A stretch of 64,000 bases of DNA from Ignavibacteriales bacterium (GCA_020635285.1 JACKAB010000044.1:434001-498000); one strand, 5' to 3'. Positions 10,750 to 21,369 are shown, numbered from the stretch's first letter. Made by a program: numbers and translations. The notes: a model not told the origin generated them from the letters alone.

Positions 10750-12843
10750 TTGAGTGATTTTACTCCTGATGCAATTAGAAATATTGCATTTGTTGGTCAT
10801 GGCGGAAGTGGAAAAACTTCCATCTCAGAATTTTTACTTTATTCTTCTGGAGAAATAAACAGAATTGGAACAATAGCAGAAGGCACAACAACCTCAGATT
10901 TTAATCCTAACGAAATTGAAAGACAAATCTCAATAGCAGCATCTCCTTTACACTTTGTATGGAAAAACACAAAAGTTAATTTATTAGATACACCAGGTTA
11001 CTCTGATTTTATTGGCGGAGTTAAATCAAGTTTACATGTTTCAGATACCGCAATAATAATTCTTAAAGGCGCAGAAGGTGTTGAAGTAGGAACAGAATCT
11101 GCTTGGGAGTACATTCAAAAATTAGAATTGCCTGCCGCAATTATGGTTAACAAATTGGATAATGAACATTCCAAATTTGAGTCTACCGTGGCAGTTGCAA
11201 AAGAAAGGTTAAGCAATGATGTTGCAGTTGTTAGTTTTCCTGTAAATGAAGGAATTAATTTCAACTCAATTATTGATGTAATAAAAATGAAAAAATTTAC
11301 TTTTTCAGATCCAAAATCTAAGAAGGTAAGTGAAGAGGAAATTCCTGCTGAATTTAAAGAAAAAGCAGAACAGTTGAGAAATGAACTAGTTGAAAAAGTC
11401 GCAGAATCTACTGAAGATTTGATGGAAAAATTTTTTGAAGAAGGTACATTAAATGATGCCGATTTTGCACGAGGTTTAAAAAATGCAATAATTGCTAGAA
11501 GTTTAATCCCAGTGTTTGCTGTTTCGGCAGAAAAGGGAGCTGGTTTATTTGATTTTATTGATTTTGTGGTTGAATATCTTCCATCACCAGTCGATAGAAA
11601 ACCAGTTGTTGCAAAAAAAGTTGATAGTGATAAAACATTGGAAGTAAAATGTGATCCAAATGCAGAACCTTCCTTATTAGTTTTTAAATCAATGTCAGAG
11701 GCACATGTTGGTGAGCTTTCAGTATTTAAAGTTTATTCTGGCACTCTAATTCCGGGAATGGATTTATTTAACGAAGAAAGAAATAAACCGGAAAGACTTG
11801 GCCAGCTTTATATTCTAAACGGACATAACCGAACAGAAGTCAGTAAACTTCTTGCCGGCGATATTGGCGCAGTTGTAAAGTTAAAAGACACACATACAAA
11901 TAATACACTTTGCAGTAAATCACTTGGAATAATACTTCCTCATATTGAATTTCCTAAACCCGTTATACGCGGTGCTGTAATTCCAAAAACAAAAGGTGAT
12001 GAAGATAAAATATCTACAGGACTTCATACTGTACACGAAGAAGATCCAACTTTAGGCGTAAAATATGAACCGGAATTAGGTCAGACCATTATTTCAGGAC
12101 AAGGCGAGCTTCAGCTAGGTCTTGCAGTTAAAATGTTAAAAGATAGATACAAAGTAGATGTTGATTTAGCTGAGCCAAGAATACCTTATCGTGAAGCAAT
12201 AAGAGGTGTTTGTGAAAGTGCAGAATACAAACATAAAAAACAATCAGGCGGAAGAGGACAATTTGGGCACGTATTCTTAAAGATTGAACCACTCCCTCAA
12301 GGTGAAGGTTTTGAATTTGTTAATGCGATTGTTGGCGGTGTAATTCCAGGTAGATTTGTTCCAGCTGTTGAAAAAGGTATCCGAGAATTAATGGATAAGG
12401 GAATTCTTACAGGAAGCCAAGTTGTGGACATTAAAGTAACATTATTTGATGGAAACTTCCATAACGTGGATTCTGATGAAGTATCATTTAAAATTGCTGG
12501 TTCCCAAGCATTTAAAAAAGGATTTCTTGCCGCAAAGCCAGTATTGCTTGAGCCAATTTATGATCTAGCAATCAAAGTCCCAGAAGAATTCATGGGCGAT
12601 GTAATGGGCGATATTTCAAGTCGTCGTGGAAAAATTTCTGGAATGGAAGCTGAAGGCCCGTTTCAAATAATCAAAGCAAAAGTTCCTTTAGCTGATCTTT
12701 ATAAATATTCCACTCAATTAAGAAGTTTAACATCAGGCAGAGGAATTCATAGTAGATCATTCTCTCATTATGAACCTGTTCCAAAAGAAGTTGAGAGCAA
12801 AATTATTGAAGAATATAACAAAGCAAGGGAAGAGGATTCCTAG
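10750..12843 (+). CDS. fusA: elongation factor G-like GTPase
   Basis: 697-residue translational GTPase, intact. The P-loop GHGGSGKT is near residues 17-24, DTPGYSDF is G3 and NKLD is G4. The EF-G domain IV motif is RGQFGHV and the C-terminal domain has LAIKVPEEFMGDVMGDISSRRGKI. The G1/G2 details (GHGGSGKTS and a Thr-rich TTTSDF switch) fit the EF-G2/FusA-like paralogue group rather than the main str-operon EF-G, so it may act in stress or ribosome recycling. The start is TTG with a perfect GGAGG Shine-Dalgarno at 10741-10745. No ribosomal protein genes are adjacent. Confidence 0.88.
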   Translation: MSDFTPDAIRNIAFVGHGGSGKTSISEFLLYSSGEINRIGTIAEGTTTSDFNPNEIERQISIAASPLHFVWKNTKVNLLDTPGYSDFIGGVKSSLHVSDTAIIILKGAEGVEVGTESAWEYIQKLELPAAIMVNKLDNEHSKFESTVAVAKERLSNDVAVVSFPVNEGINFNSIIDVIKMKKFTFSDPKSKKVSEEEIPAEFKEKAEQLRNELVEKVAESTEDLMEKFFEEGTLNDADFARGLKNAIIARSLIPVFAVSAEKGAGLFDFIDFVVEYLPSPVDRKPVVAKKVDSDKTLEVKCDPNAEPSLLVFKSMSEAHVGELSVFKVYSGTLIPGMDLFNEERNKPERLGQLYILNGHNRTEVSKLLAGDIGAVVKLKDTHTNNTLCSKSLGIILPHIEFPKPVIRGAVIPKTKGDEDKISTGLHTVHEEDPTLGVKYEPELGQTIISGQGELQLGLAVKMLKDRYKVDVDLAEPRIPYREAIRGVCESAEYKHKKQSGGRGQFGHVFLKIEPLPQGEGFEFVNAIVGGVIPGRFVPAVEKGIRELMDKGILTGSQVVDIKVTLFDGNFHNVDSDEVSFKIAGSQAFKKGFLAAKPVLLEPIYDLAIKVPEEFMGDVMGDISSRRGKISGMEAEGPFQIIKAKVPLADLYKYSTQLRSLTSGRGIHSRSFSHYEPVPKEVESKIIEEYNKAREEDS

Positions 12844-12877
12844 TTTAAAAGTATTTAACAAATAATGTAAAATAATA

Positions 12878-12975
12878 TGTCATTTCGAATCCTCTATTTT
12901 GGTAGACGAGAAATCTTTCAAGCATAGGCGAAAAAGATCCAGCTCTCTGCTAAATAGTTAGGAATCGAAATGACA
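12878..12975. repeat. REP-like palindromic intergenic element
   Basis: TGTCATTTCGAATCCT at the left end and AGGAATCGAAATGACA at the right end form a long imperfect inverted repeat, with GAGAAATCTTTC inside. This GTCATT-CGA...AAATCT layout is a common interspersed hairpin family in Bacteroidota/Chlorobi-type genomes. A T run follows, so it may also end the EF-G transcript. No ORF inside. Confidence 0.6.
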
Positions 12976-13019
12976 GTTTTTTTATTGTATATAGCTAAGT
13001 AAAAATATGCGAGTATAAA

Positions 13020-13523
13020 TTGGAAAAAATGTGGTCGCCTTGGCGCTCTAATTATATTGATTCATTCAAGAATGCAAAAGAAGATGATGTATGTGTTTTC
13101 TGCGGTATTGAAGAACAAGATATTTCTGACGATTTAAATTTAATTGTGCATAAAGGTAAGTTCTGTTTCGTGATGCTTAATCTTTATCCTTATAACAACG
13201 GACATCTGATGATAATTCCATATCGCCATTTATCTGATTATGTTGAGCTTACTGATGAAGAACTTGCAGAGATAACAAAACTAAATAAGTATAGCATTTT
13301 AGCCTTAAGAAATATTATTTCTCCACATGGATTTAACTTTGGAGCCAATATTGGCAAAGCAGCCGGAGCGGGAATTCATACTCATCTTCATTTTCATTTG
13401 GTCCCAAGGTGGAATGGTGACACTAACTTTATGCCAGTTCTCGGTGAGGTTAAAATTATTAGTCAAGACTTGCTTATTACAAAAAATAAATTAGTAAAAG
13501 AATTTAAAAATTTTAGTCTATAA
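13020..13523 (+). CDS. HIT family hydrolase (AP4A phosphorylase-like)
   Basis: 167 residues. WSPWRSNYI at the N-terminus, a CVFC pair, NNGHLMIIPYRH in the middle, and the histidine triad HTHLHFHLVPRW near residue 120. The WSPWR start and HIT motif match the HIT hydrolase/AP4A phosphorylase group that cleaves diadenosine polyphosphates or related nucleotides. Starts with TTG; no good Shine-Dalgarno is seen. ThyX follows after 18 bp. Confidence 0.88.
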   Translation: MEKMWSPWRSNYIDSFKNAKEDDVCVFCGIEEQDISDDLNLIVHKGKFCFVMLNLYPYNNGHLMIIPYRHLSDYVELTDEELAEITKLNKYSILALRNIISPHGFNFGANIGKAAGAGIHTHLHFHLVPRWNGDTNFMPVLGEVKIISQDLLITKNKLVKEFKNFSL

Positions 13524-13541
13524 AAATTATAAAAGGGAATA

Positions 13542-14381
13542 ATGAGTAGCGAAAAAGAATTTGAAAAATTGAAACCAATGACTGTTGAATCACTTGATGA
13601 AATACTAGGAAAGCCGTTTAAAGTTTTAGATGATGGCTTTGTAAGAGTTGTTGATTATATGGGATCAGATCAATCGATTGTGCAGGCCGCAAGAGTTTCT
13701 TATGGCTCGGGCACAAAACAAGTTAGTCAAGACCGCGGCTTAATAAGATATTTAATGCGTCATCATCACTCAACTCCTTTTGAAATGTGTGAAATAAAAT
13801 TTCATGTCCGCGTTCCAATGGATGCATGGAGGCAATGGATAAGACACAGAACTGCAAATGTAAATGAATATTCAACAAGATATTCTTTAGCAATTGATCA
13901 GTCAGCCAAAACAAAAGAGGATGAATGGCGTTTACAATCTTCAATGAACAAGCAGGGAAGCGAAGGTTTTTTATCGAAAGAAGAAGGCACTTTACTAACT
14001 CAAGAAGAAGAAAAATTGCACTCAGATATTTGGGGTATCTATAATAGCCGGATTGAAAAAGGAGTTGCGCGCGAGCAAGCAAGAAAAGATTTACCGCTTT
14101 CAACATACACAGAAGCATATTGGAAAATTGATCTTCATAATCTATTGCATTTTTTACGTTTAAGAATGGATAAACACGCACAGCTAGAAATTAGAAAATT
14201 TGCAGATACAATTGGGAATGAAATTGTAAAAAGGTGGGTCCCTTTAACTTGGGAAGCATTTCAAGATTATAGAATGAACTCAAAATCTTTTTCCGGCTTA
14301 GAGATGCAGTTACTTAGTTTGATTTCGCAAAATGAAAATGAAAAAGCTGCTGAGAAAGCAAAAAAGAATTTGGTTGGTTAA
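13542..14381 (+). CDS. thyX: FAD-dependent thymidylate synthase ThyX
   Basis: 279-residue flavin-dependent thymidylate synthase making dTMP from dUMP using methylene-THF and NADPH. The signature RHRTANVNEYS (RHR-x7-S) is near residue 100, preceded by the Met-Arg-His-His-His-Ser-Thr-Pro-Phe segment and followed by EYSTRYS. The later DLHNLLHFLRLRMD stretch is also characteristic. A good Shine-Dalgarno (AAAGGGAATA) precedes the ATG. The following dihydrofolate reductase completes folate cycling. Confidence 0.95.
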   Translation: MSSEKEFEKLKPMTVESLDEILGKPFKVLDDGFVRVVDYMGSDQSIVQAARVSYGSGTKQVSQDRGLIRYLMRHHHSTPFEMCEIKFHVRVPMDAWRQWIRHRTANVNEYSTRYSLAIDQSAKTKEDEWRLQSSMNKQGSEGFLSKEEGTLLTQEEEKLHSDIWGIYNSRIEKGVAREQARKDLPLSTYTEAYWKIDLHNLLHFLRLRMDKHAQLEIRKFADTIGNEIVKRWVPLTWEAFQDYRMNSKSFSGLEMQLLSLISQNENEKAAEKAKKNLVG

Positions 14382-14485
14382 GAATGAAAGAGGAAAAACT
14401 AATTAAAAGTTTAGAGCGTATCGAGTTTGAAGAAAAACTTGAATTGCTTAACTTAAAAAACCGTGGTAATTAAAAACAAAAAAGT

Positions 14486-15031
14486 AAAAAAAAAATAATT
14501 ATTACCGCTATTGCTCAAAATGGAATTATAGGCAGCAAAGGTAAACTACCGTGGGATATTAAAGAAGAACTAAAGCATTTTAAGGAAACAACAAAGGGAT
14601 CTCCGGTTTTATTTGGCAGAATTACGTTTGAATCATTTGGAAAACCGCTTAAAGATAGACTCAACATCGTCATTTCAAAAACATTTTCGAAATCAAAAAT
14701 GAGAGAGAATGTTTTATCTTTTCATCACTAAAAAAAAGCAAATGAATTTTTAGAAGAAAACGATTATGAAAAAGTATTTATTTGCGGCGGTAGAAATATT
14801 TATAAAGCAGAATTAGATAAAGCTGATGAAATGATAATCTCGTGGATGAAATTTTTTGCCGAGGGAGATACAAAATTTCCCGAAATAAATTTCAATAATT
14901 GGGAAATTAGTGGGAGAAAAGATTATAAAGAATTTGAAGTAGTTTATTATAAAAGTAAAAAAAACCTAAAATTTAATTTCCCCAAAGATAAATCAATTTC
15001 ATTATTTTCTACTTCAAGAATAAATTTTTAA
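14486..15031 (+). CDS. folA: dihydrofolate reductase, disrupted by compensating slips
   Basis: About 175 residues. IIITAIAQNGIIGSKGKLPWD is the classic DHFR N-terminal strand and active-site loop, followed by FKETTKGSPVLFGRITFESFGKPL, RLNIVIS and VFICGGRNIYKAEL. An apparent stop at 14729-14731 is removed if one T is added (T run near 14720) and one A removed (A run near 14731), giving LSFSSLKKANEF. The start is unresolved because it lies in a run of ten A residues. Stop at 15029-15031 abuts the mutL ATG. Works with ThyX, which leaves THF rather than DHF, so the enzyme is mainly for dietary or de novo folate reduction. Confidence 0.8.
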
Positions 15032-16901
15032 ATGAAAAATAAATCAATAAAAATATTACCTGATAACATTGCAAATAAAATTGCAGCTGGCGAAGTTGTT
15101 CAACGTCCAGAATCTGTTTTAAAAAGAATTAGTTGAAAATTCAATTGATGCAGAAGCGAAAAATATTGATGTATATGTTAAAAGGGCAGGAACCGTGCTT
15201 ATCCAAGTTATTGATGACGGCATTGGAATGAGTAAAGAAGATGCTTTGTTGAGTGTAGAACGCTACGCAACTAGTAAAATTAGTACTTTAGAGGACCTGA
15301 ACAGAATTAACACTTTCGGGTTTAGAGGTGAAGCTTTAAGTTCAATTGCGTCAGTTAGTATCTTTGAGCTTAAAACTGAAACCAGAGAAAGTGACATTGG
15401 CATTTATATAAAAATTGAGAATGATGAATTAAAATTAGAAAAAGGAAGTTTCCCAAAAGGAACTTCAATTGCTGTAAAAAATTTATTTTACAATACTCCT
15501 GCAAGAAGAAATTTTTTAAAATCTCATGCAACAGAATTAAAACATTTACTTGAGTCATTCAAAAGAATTTCTCTTAGTTATCCCTCAATTAATTTTAAAT
15601 TTTTTAATGATGAAGATTTAATTTTTGATTATAAATCGGGCACATCTGATGAAAGAATGCAGCAAGTTTTTGCTGATAATATTTTAGATGGAGTAATTAA
15701 AGTGGAAGAACTTACAGAATATATTTCTGTCAGGGGTTATACTTCTAAACCAACTTACCTAACAAAAAGCAAAGGCGAGCAATATTTATACATCAATAAA
15801 AGATTTGTTACAAATAAGTCTATAAATCATGCTGTGTTTAGAGCTTTTGACCAGTTATTAGAAAAAGGGGATTATCCGTTTTTTGTTTTATTTCTTGAAC
15901 TTAATCCAGAAAAAGTCGATATAAATGTTCATCCCTCAAAATTAGAAGTAAAGTTTGAAGACGAAAAAGATGTCTACAATTTTATAAAAGCTGTTATAAA
16001 GAAAAGTTTGGGGCAATATGATCTTATTCCAAATATTGAATTATCAGACAGTGGTGAAAATGTAAGCCGAATAAATAAGAACTATCCAAATCCGATTTCT
16101 AAAAATGATTTTAGCGAACGACCAGATTATCTTAACCAAAAAGAACCTAAACGTGAAAAACCAAAAACTTATTCAGAGAATGAAATTGATTTACTTTTTA
16201 GTTCCATTAATTCTGATATTAGAAATTCGGTTAAGGGAGATGAAACTGAACATCCGTTTGGGAATGAAACTTCAAAGGAAATTTATCATTCCCCAACTTC
16301 AACTGAAGAGTCTGAAACTCCAAAAGGAGATACAACTTTTATAGTAGCCCTTCATAACAAGTATATTTTAACTCCAATTAAGAGCGGATTAATGATAATT
16401 GATGCTCACGTTGCACACGAAAGGATTTTGTATGAGCAAGCAATTAATTCATTTTCTGCTAATATGCCTTTTACACAGCAGTTACTTTTTTCTCAAACTT
16501 TGCAATTAGATCCATCTGATTTTGAACTTGTGAAAGAATTACAACCTCATTTAACGAAACTTGGTTTTGCATTAAAGTTTTTTTCTAAAAATGTAGTTGT
16601 AATTGATGGAGTTCCTTCTGATATAAAAGTTGGATCCGAAGTTGAAACCTTTCAAGAAATTCTAGATGAATACAAAACCAATGATATCGAAAAGCATTTA
16701 GAACAAAGAGATAATTTGGCAAAATCTTACTCATGTAAAGCAGCAATTAAAGCAGGTGATAAGCTAACTGAAAGGGAAATGAGAATATTAGTTGATCAAC
16801 TTTTTGCAACTTCTATGCCTTATGTATGTCCACATGGCAGGCCAATAATTGTAAAAATTCCACTTACCGAATTTGATAAAAGATTTGGCAGAACATCTTA
16901 A
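15032..16901 (+). CDS. mutL: DNA mismatch repair protein MutL, one frameshift
   Basis: About 620 residues. The GHKL ATPase N-terminus carries [28 protein letters not shown] once one extra A near 15121-15126 is removed. IDDGIGM, YATSKI and GFRGEAL follow. The C-terminal dimerisation/endonuclease domain has [12 protein letters not shown] (DQHA-x2-E-x4-E variant with Ala for Gln) and CPHGRPI, both endonuclease metal-site motifs, so this MutL probably nicks the nascent strand itself. The ATG follows the DHFR stop without a gap. No mutS is present in the window. Confidence 0.92.
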
Positions 16902-17010
16902 TCCTAATTATTAAATGGAAGTGCATGGAATAATTATACAATTTAGTATCTTATATTTTTAGTATATATTAAGTTATAAAATTTAAAAGTTTAGAAAGGA
17001 TTTTGAATAA

Positions 17011-18666
17011 ATGGAACAGGAAATATTTAATAAAGCCAAAGAAGAATACAAACAAAATTTTGATAATGCTAAGAAAAACGATATAAAATATACAACAGTT
17101 TCTGGTGAACCTATCAATCCGCTTTATACTCCTGATGATTTGAAAGATTCCGAATTTATTAATGATATTGGCTTCCCAGGTCAATATCCTTATACTCGAG
17201 GTATACATTCAACTGGTTACAGAGGCAAACTTTGGACTATGAGACAGTTTGCTGGGTTCGGCTCACCTGAAGACACTAATGAACGCTTTAAATATTTATT
17301 GGCTCACGGTCAAACGGGACTTTCCGTTGCATTTGACTTACCAACTTTAATGGGGTATGATTCTGATCATGAAATGAGTATTGGCGAAGTTGGAATATGT
17401 GGTGTTGCAATTTCTTCTTTAGAAGATATGGAAATTTTGTTTGATGGAATCCCACTTGATAAGGTTTCTAATTCAATGACAATTAATTCACCTGCTGCAA
17501 TGGTTTATGCTTTTTACTTAGCAGTTGCAAAAAAGCAGGGTGTTTCTTTTGATAATCTTAGAGGAACTTTACAGAATGATATTCTAAAAGAATACATTGC
17601 GCAAAAGGAATTTATTTTCCCACCTCATCCTTCAATGAGAATTATTACTGATATGATTGAATACTCCATGAAAGAAGTTCCGCAATTTAATCCAGTTTCT
17701 GTTAGCGGTTATCATATACGCGAAGCTGGATCTACGGCTGCGCAAGAACTTGCTTTCACACTTGCTGATGGTTTTGCATACATTGAAGCAGCAATTGAAC
17801 GTGGTTTAGATGTTGATGAGTTTGCTCCTAGAATTTCATTTTTCTTTAATTCACATTTAGATTTTTTTGAAGAAATTGCAAAGTTTAGAGCAGCGAGAAG
17901 AATTTATGCAAAACGGATGAAAGAAAAATACGGTGCCAAAAATCCGAGAAGTTGGTGGATGCGATTTCATACACAAACTGCCGGCTGCACATTAACTGCT
18001 CAGCAGCCTGAAAATAATATTGTTAGAACTGCTTTTCAGGCAATGGCTGCGGCACTTGGCGGAACCCAATCACTTCACACAAACTCCATGGATGAAACGC
18101 TTGCATTGCCAAGCGAGAAAGCTGTAAAAATTGCATTGCGTACACAACAACTTTTAGCTCATGAAACAGGAGTTACAAATACTGTTGATCCTCTTGGCGG
18201 AAGTTATTTTGTTGAATCTTTAACAAATAAAATGGAAGAGCAAGCCGAAAAGATTTTTGCAGAAATTGATTCATTAGGTGGTGTTATTCCGGCTATTGAT
18301 GCTGGTTATTTTCAAAAAGAAATTTCTGATAGTGCATATAGATACCAACTTGAATTGGATAATAAAGAAAAAATTGTTGTTGGCGTAAATGATTTTATAG
18401 AGGAAAATGAAAAAATTGATATACCAATATTAAAGGTTTCTAAAGAAGTAGAAGTTGTGCAAAAAGAAAGACTAGCCAAATTAAAAGCCAAAAGAAATCA
18501 GCAAAAAGTTGATGAATGTTTAAATGAGCTTGATAATGCTGCCAGAAGCAACACTAACCTAATGCCAATTTTAATCAAAGCTGCTGAAAATTATGTAACT
18601 CTGGGCGAAATGATTGAAGTATTAAAAGTGCCTTTTGGTATCTATGAAGAAACAATTGTTTTCTAA
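17011..18666 (+). CDS. acyl-CoA mutase large subunit (methylmalonyl/isobutyryl-CoA mutase type), no B12 domain
   Basis: 551-residue TIM-barrel substrate domain of an adenosylcobalamin-dependent acyl-CoA mutase: [68 protein letters not shown]. The protein ends without the DxHxxG cobalamin-binding domain, so a separate small subunit must exist elsewhere; none is in this window. The residue aligned to Arg207 of the Propionibacterium enzyme appears to be Gln (EYIAQKEF), while the Tyr89 position is kept (TGYRG). This makes methylmalonyl-CoA specificity uncertain. A lipoprotein and a CBS transporter follow closely. Confidence 0.88.
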   Translation: MEQEIFNKAKEEYKQNFDNAKKNDIKYTTVSGEPINPLYTPDDLKDSEFINDIGFPGQYPYTRGIHSTGYRGKLWTMRQFAGFGSPEDTNERFKYLLAHGQTGLSVAFDLPTLMGYDSDHEMSIGEVGICGVAISSLEDMEILFDGIPLDKVSNSMTINSPAAMVYAFYLAVAKKQGVSFDNLRGTLQNDILKEYIAQKEFIFPPHPSMRIITDMIEYSMKEVPQFNPVSVSGYHIREAGSTAAQELAFTLADGFAYIEAAIERGLDVDEFAPRISFFFNSHLDFFEEIAKFRAARRIYAKRMKEKYGAKNPRSWWMRFHTQTAGCTLTAQQPENNIVRTAFQAMAAALGGTQSLHTNSMDETLALPSEKAVKIALRTQQLLAHETGVTNTVDPLGGSYFVESLTNKMEEQAEKIFAEIDSLGGVIPAIDAGYFQKEISDSAYRYQLELDNKEKIVVGVNDFIEENEKIDIPILKVSKEVEVVQKERLAKLKAKRNQQKVDECLNELDNAARSNTNLMPILIKAAENYVTLGEMIEVLKVPFGIYEETIVF

Positions 18667-18678
18667 TTGGAGAATAAA

Positions 18679-19161
18679 ATGAATTTATTTCTAAAAATCA
18701 TCATCATTCTTTTGTCCATTTTTCTTGTAAGCTGCTCAACAACTGAAGTTACAAAAACAGAAAAACCGGTCCAGAAAATTGTTAAGAAATATACGAACGA
18801 TGTTGAATTAAATGTAGAAAAAACTATTAGTTGGGTAAATTTAATGCCCGGTACTTTACCCAAATTTCATGTAAGCGGTAAATTTACTCTATTAAAAAAT
18901 AAAGATTATGATTTAGAAAAAACCAAACTTAAATTCATTAAAATTTATCAAGATGAAAAAGAGTTTTATTTTATTCAACCAAAAGTTTTGGAAGAAATTT
19001 CGGACGAATCAAAAGTAATAACGTATTCCACAATTCAAGGTCTTTCAATAAATAAAGATCTGAATCAAAAGAAGGGGATTACGTTTGAATTAGTCTTTAA
19101 AGAAGGAAATAGTGAATTGAAATATTATGTTGAAAATGTAAAAGTAGAAGAGGTACAGTAA
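18679..19161 (+). CDS. putative lipoprotein
   Basis: 160 residues starting at the ATG after a GGAG Shine-Dalgarno (the upstream TTG at 18667 would bury it). Signal sequence MNLFLKIIIILLSIFLVSCS with lipobox LVSC, so lipid-anchored. The rest is a charged beta-rich domain with no family I recognise. It lies between the mutase and the CBS transporter, almost touching both. Confidence 0.7.
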   Translation: MNLFLKIIIILLSIFLVSCSTTEVTKTEKPVQKIVKKYTNDVELNVEKTISWVNLMPGTLPKFHVSGKFTLLKNKDYDLEKTKLKFIKIYQDEKEFYFIQPKVLEEISDESKVITYSTIQGLSINKDLNQKKGITFELVFKEGNSELKYYVENVKVEEVQ

Positions 19162-19162
19162 C

Positions 19163-20398
19163 ATGCCTTTAGAAATTCTTGGACTGATTTTGCTGCTGGT
19201 TTTAAGTGGTTTTTTTTCTTCATCGGAGCTTGCATTTGTTGTTGCTAATAAATTAAAGATTGAACTTCGGGCAAGAAAAAAAACGCTTGCTGCTAAGTAC
19301 GCTCAATTCTTTATTAATAATCCTCAAACATTTTTTTCAACAATATTAATAGCAAATAATGTTATAAATATTGCTTTTGCATCATTAATTACAATATTTT
19401 TATTTCGTCTATATGACTTCAGTGAGCCAACTATTCTTCTTATTTCAACGGTATTGTTGTTACTTTTTGGCGAACTTATTCCAAAATATATAGCTCGGGA
19501 GTTTGCCGATTTGCTGGTTTTAGTTTCTGCAATTCCAGTTAAAATCATTTCATTAATTCTTTATCCTTTTGTGAAATTAACAGATTCAATCTCATTGTTA
19601 CTTGTAAGAAAAAATGATTTATCCGATAACTTAGCAGAAATAATGCAGAAAGAAGATATCCATTCATTAATTGTTGAAGGTTCTGAAGTTGGCAATGTTG
19701 ATGAAAAAGATTCTGATACAATTAAAAACATTATTAATTTGGCCGATCAAAAAGTTTATGAGGCGATGACACCTCGAACAGATATTGTTGGAGTAAGTAT
19801 CGACAGTCAAATTGCAGAAGTTATTAAAGTATTTATGGAATCCGGATATTCCAAACTTCCCGTTTATGAAGAAAATCTGGATAAAATAAAGGGCGTTGTT
19901 AATGTTTACGATATGTTCAAACATCCAGATAATTTACAATCAGTGTTGCGTGAGGTTTTATTTGTTCCTGAAACAAAAAAAAGTTTAGATATGTTAAGAG
20001 AATTTTTGGCTAAAAGAGTTTCCTTTACAGTTGTTGTTGATGAATTTGGAGGAACGGCAGGTATTTTAACAGTTGAAGATTTGATAGAAGAGATGTTCGG
20101 TGAAATTAGGGATGAATATGATGATGATCCTGATGTTTGTAAAAAATTGGATGAAAATACATTTGTTTTAAGCGGTAAAATAGAAATTGACTATTTAAAT
20201 GAAGAATACGAGCTTAATATTCCAGATGGAGATTATGAAACAATTGCTGGCTTTATTACAGCACAAATTGGAAGATTTCCGGATAAAGGTGAAAAAATTA
20301 AGATAAATAATTTCGATTTTGTAATTCTCCACTCCTCAAAAATTAAAATTAATTTGTTAAAAATGTTTGTTACTCCCAAATCTAACAAATCAAATTAA
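19163..20398 (+). CDS. CNNM/CorC-type hemolysin-family transporter with CBS domains
   Basis: 411 residues in the order DUF21/CNNM membrane domain (about 1-190, with GFFSSSELAFV near the start), a CBS pair (about 200-330, containing AMTPRTDIVGV and GVVNVYDMFK), and a CorC_HlyC C-terminal domain (about 340-405, with DGDYETIAGFI). The linker motif VVVDEFGGTAGILTVEDLIEE is diagnostic. Family members move Mg2+/Co2+ or regulate cation transport. The ATG lies one base after the lipoprotein stop. Confidence 0.92.
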   Translation: MPLEILGLILLLVLSGFFSSSELAFVVANKLKIELRARKKTLAAKYAQFFINNPQTFFSTILIANNVINIAFASLITIFLFRLYDFSEPTILLISTVLLLLFGELIPKYIAREFADLLVLVSAIPVKIISLILYPFVKLTDSISLLLVRKNDLSDNLAEIMQKEDIHSLIVEGSEVGNVDEKDSDTIKNIINLADQKVYEAMTPRTDIVGVSIDSQIAEVIKVFMESGYSKLPVYEENLDKIKGVVNVYDMFKHPDNLQSVLREVLFVPETKKSLDMLREFLAKRVSFTVVVDEFGGTAGILTVEDLIEEMFGEIRDEYDDDPDVCKKLDENTFVLSGKIEIDYLNEEYELNIPDGDYETIAGFITAQIGRFPDKGEKIKINNFDFVILHSSKIKINLLKMFVTPKSNKSN

Positions 20399-20440
20399 AT
20401 TTTAAATGAATCTTTTTATTTTAAAAGACATCTAATCTGC

Positions 20441-20503
20441 AATTATAAAATATTTTAAGATCTAAACTGTGGTAAATTTCTTTATAAATTATAAAATATT
20501 TTA
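20441..20503. promoter_or_regulatory. paired 17-bp repeats, candidate operator of the sulfide operon
   Basis: AATTATAAAATATTTTA occurs twice, at 20441-20457 and 20487-20503, 46 bp apart start to start. Each copy contains the perfect palindrome TAAAATATTTTA. They lie between the CBS transporter and the TauE gene, in the expected promoter region of the sulfide-oxidation operon. Could be an ArsR/CsoR-type repressor site, or AT-rich coincidence. Confidence 0.35.
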
Positions 20504-20561
20504 TCAATATTAACTATTTACGAACTATCTACTTATAACGCTCTTAATATAAAGTAATCAT

Positions 20562-21353
20562 TTGGTAATTTTAGCATACATAGCCGCAATTTTAATTGGC
20601 GTTTCTCTTGGTCTGGTAGGAAGCGGCGGATCAATTTTAGCAATACCGGTTTTGGTTTATCTATTAGGTGTGTTACCAGTAAATGCAACGGCATACTCAC
20701 TTTTTATTGTGGGTATAACAAGTCTGGTTGGGTCTACTTTTTATATGAAAAAAGAATTAGTTGATTACAAAACCGGATTAATTTTTGCAGTGCCCGCATT
20801 TACGGCTGTTTTTTTTACTAGGTTAATAATTTTACCTGCCATACCAGAGGTAATTTTTGCTAGCGGAAATTTTATTGTATCAAAGCAAGTTTTTATTATG
20901 ATTGTTTTTGCGATGTTAATGTTTTCTGCTGCAATTACTATGATTAGAGATAAAAGAGAAGAAACGGTTGATTCTAAAATAGAATTAAATTATTTTTTCT
21001 TTTTTATACAAGCTGCAATTATAGGTGTTTTAACGGGATTAGTTGGAGCAGGAGGGGGATTTTTAATTATTCCGACCTTAGTGCTTCTTGCCAAACTTCC
21101 AATGAAGAAAGCGGTGGGAACTTCACTTTTTATAATTGCAATAAATTCCCTAATTGGCTTTTTAGGAGATATTGGAGCAGATACTTTTCTTGATTGGAAT
21201 ATTTTAATCGTTTTTTCAACTCTGGCAGTTATTGGAATTTTTATTGGGAGTTATTTATCAAAATTTATTTCGGGTAGTAAACTGAAGCCTGCATTTGGCT
21301 GGTTTGTTTTAGGCATGTCAGTCTATATAATTATAAAAGAAATTGTAAAATAA
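20562..21353 (+). CDS. TauE/SafE family sulfur-anion exporter
   Basis: 263-residue polytopic membrane protein with the two inverted-repeat signatures GLVGSGGSILAIP (N-terminal) and GLVGAGGGFLIIP (middle), typical of the TauE/SafE family that exports sulfite or related sulfur compounds. Starts with TTG. The rhodanese and persulfide dioxygenase genes follow directly, so it is likely the sulfite/thiosulfate exporter of a sulfide-detoxification operon, as in the cst operon of staphylococci. Confidence 0.88.
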   Translation: MVILAYIAAILIGVSLGLVGSGGSILAIPVLVYLLGVLPVNATAYSLFIVGITSLVGSTFYMKKELVDYKTGLIFAVPAFTAVFFTRLIILPAIPEVIFASGNFIVSKQVFIMIVFAMLMFSAAITMIRDKREETVDSKIELNYFFFFIQAAIIGVLTGLVGAGGGFLIIPTLVLLAKLPMKKAVGTSLFIIAINSLIGFLGDIGADTFLDWNILIVFSTLAVIGIFIGSYLSKFISGSKLKPAFGWFVLGMSVYIIIKEIVK

Positions 21354-21369
21354 ATAAAAAGGAGTATTG

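Noticed and set aside
13723..14181. Long minus-strand ORF opposite thyX
   Set aside because: No Shine-Dalgarno or family resemblance; it mirrors the codon pattern of the ThyX gene.
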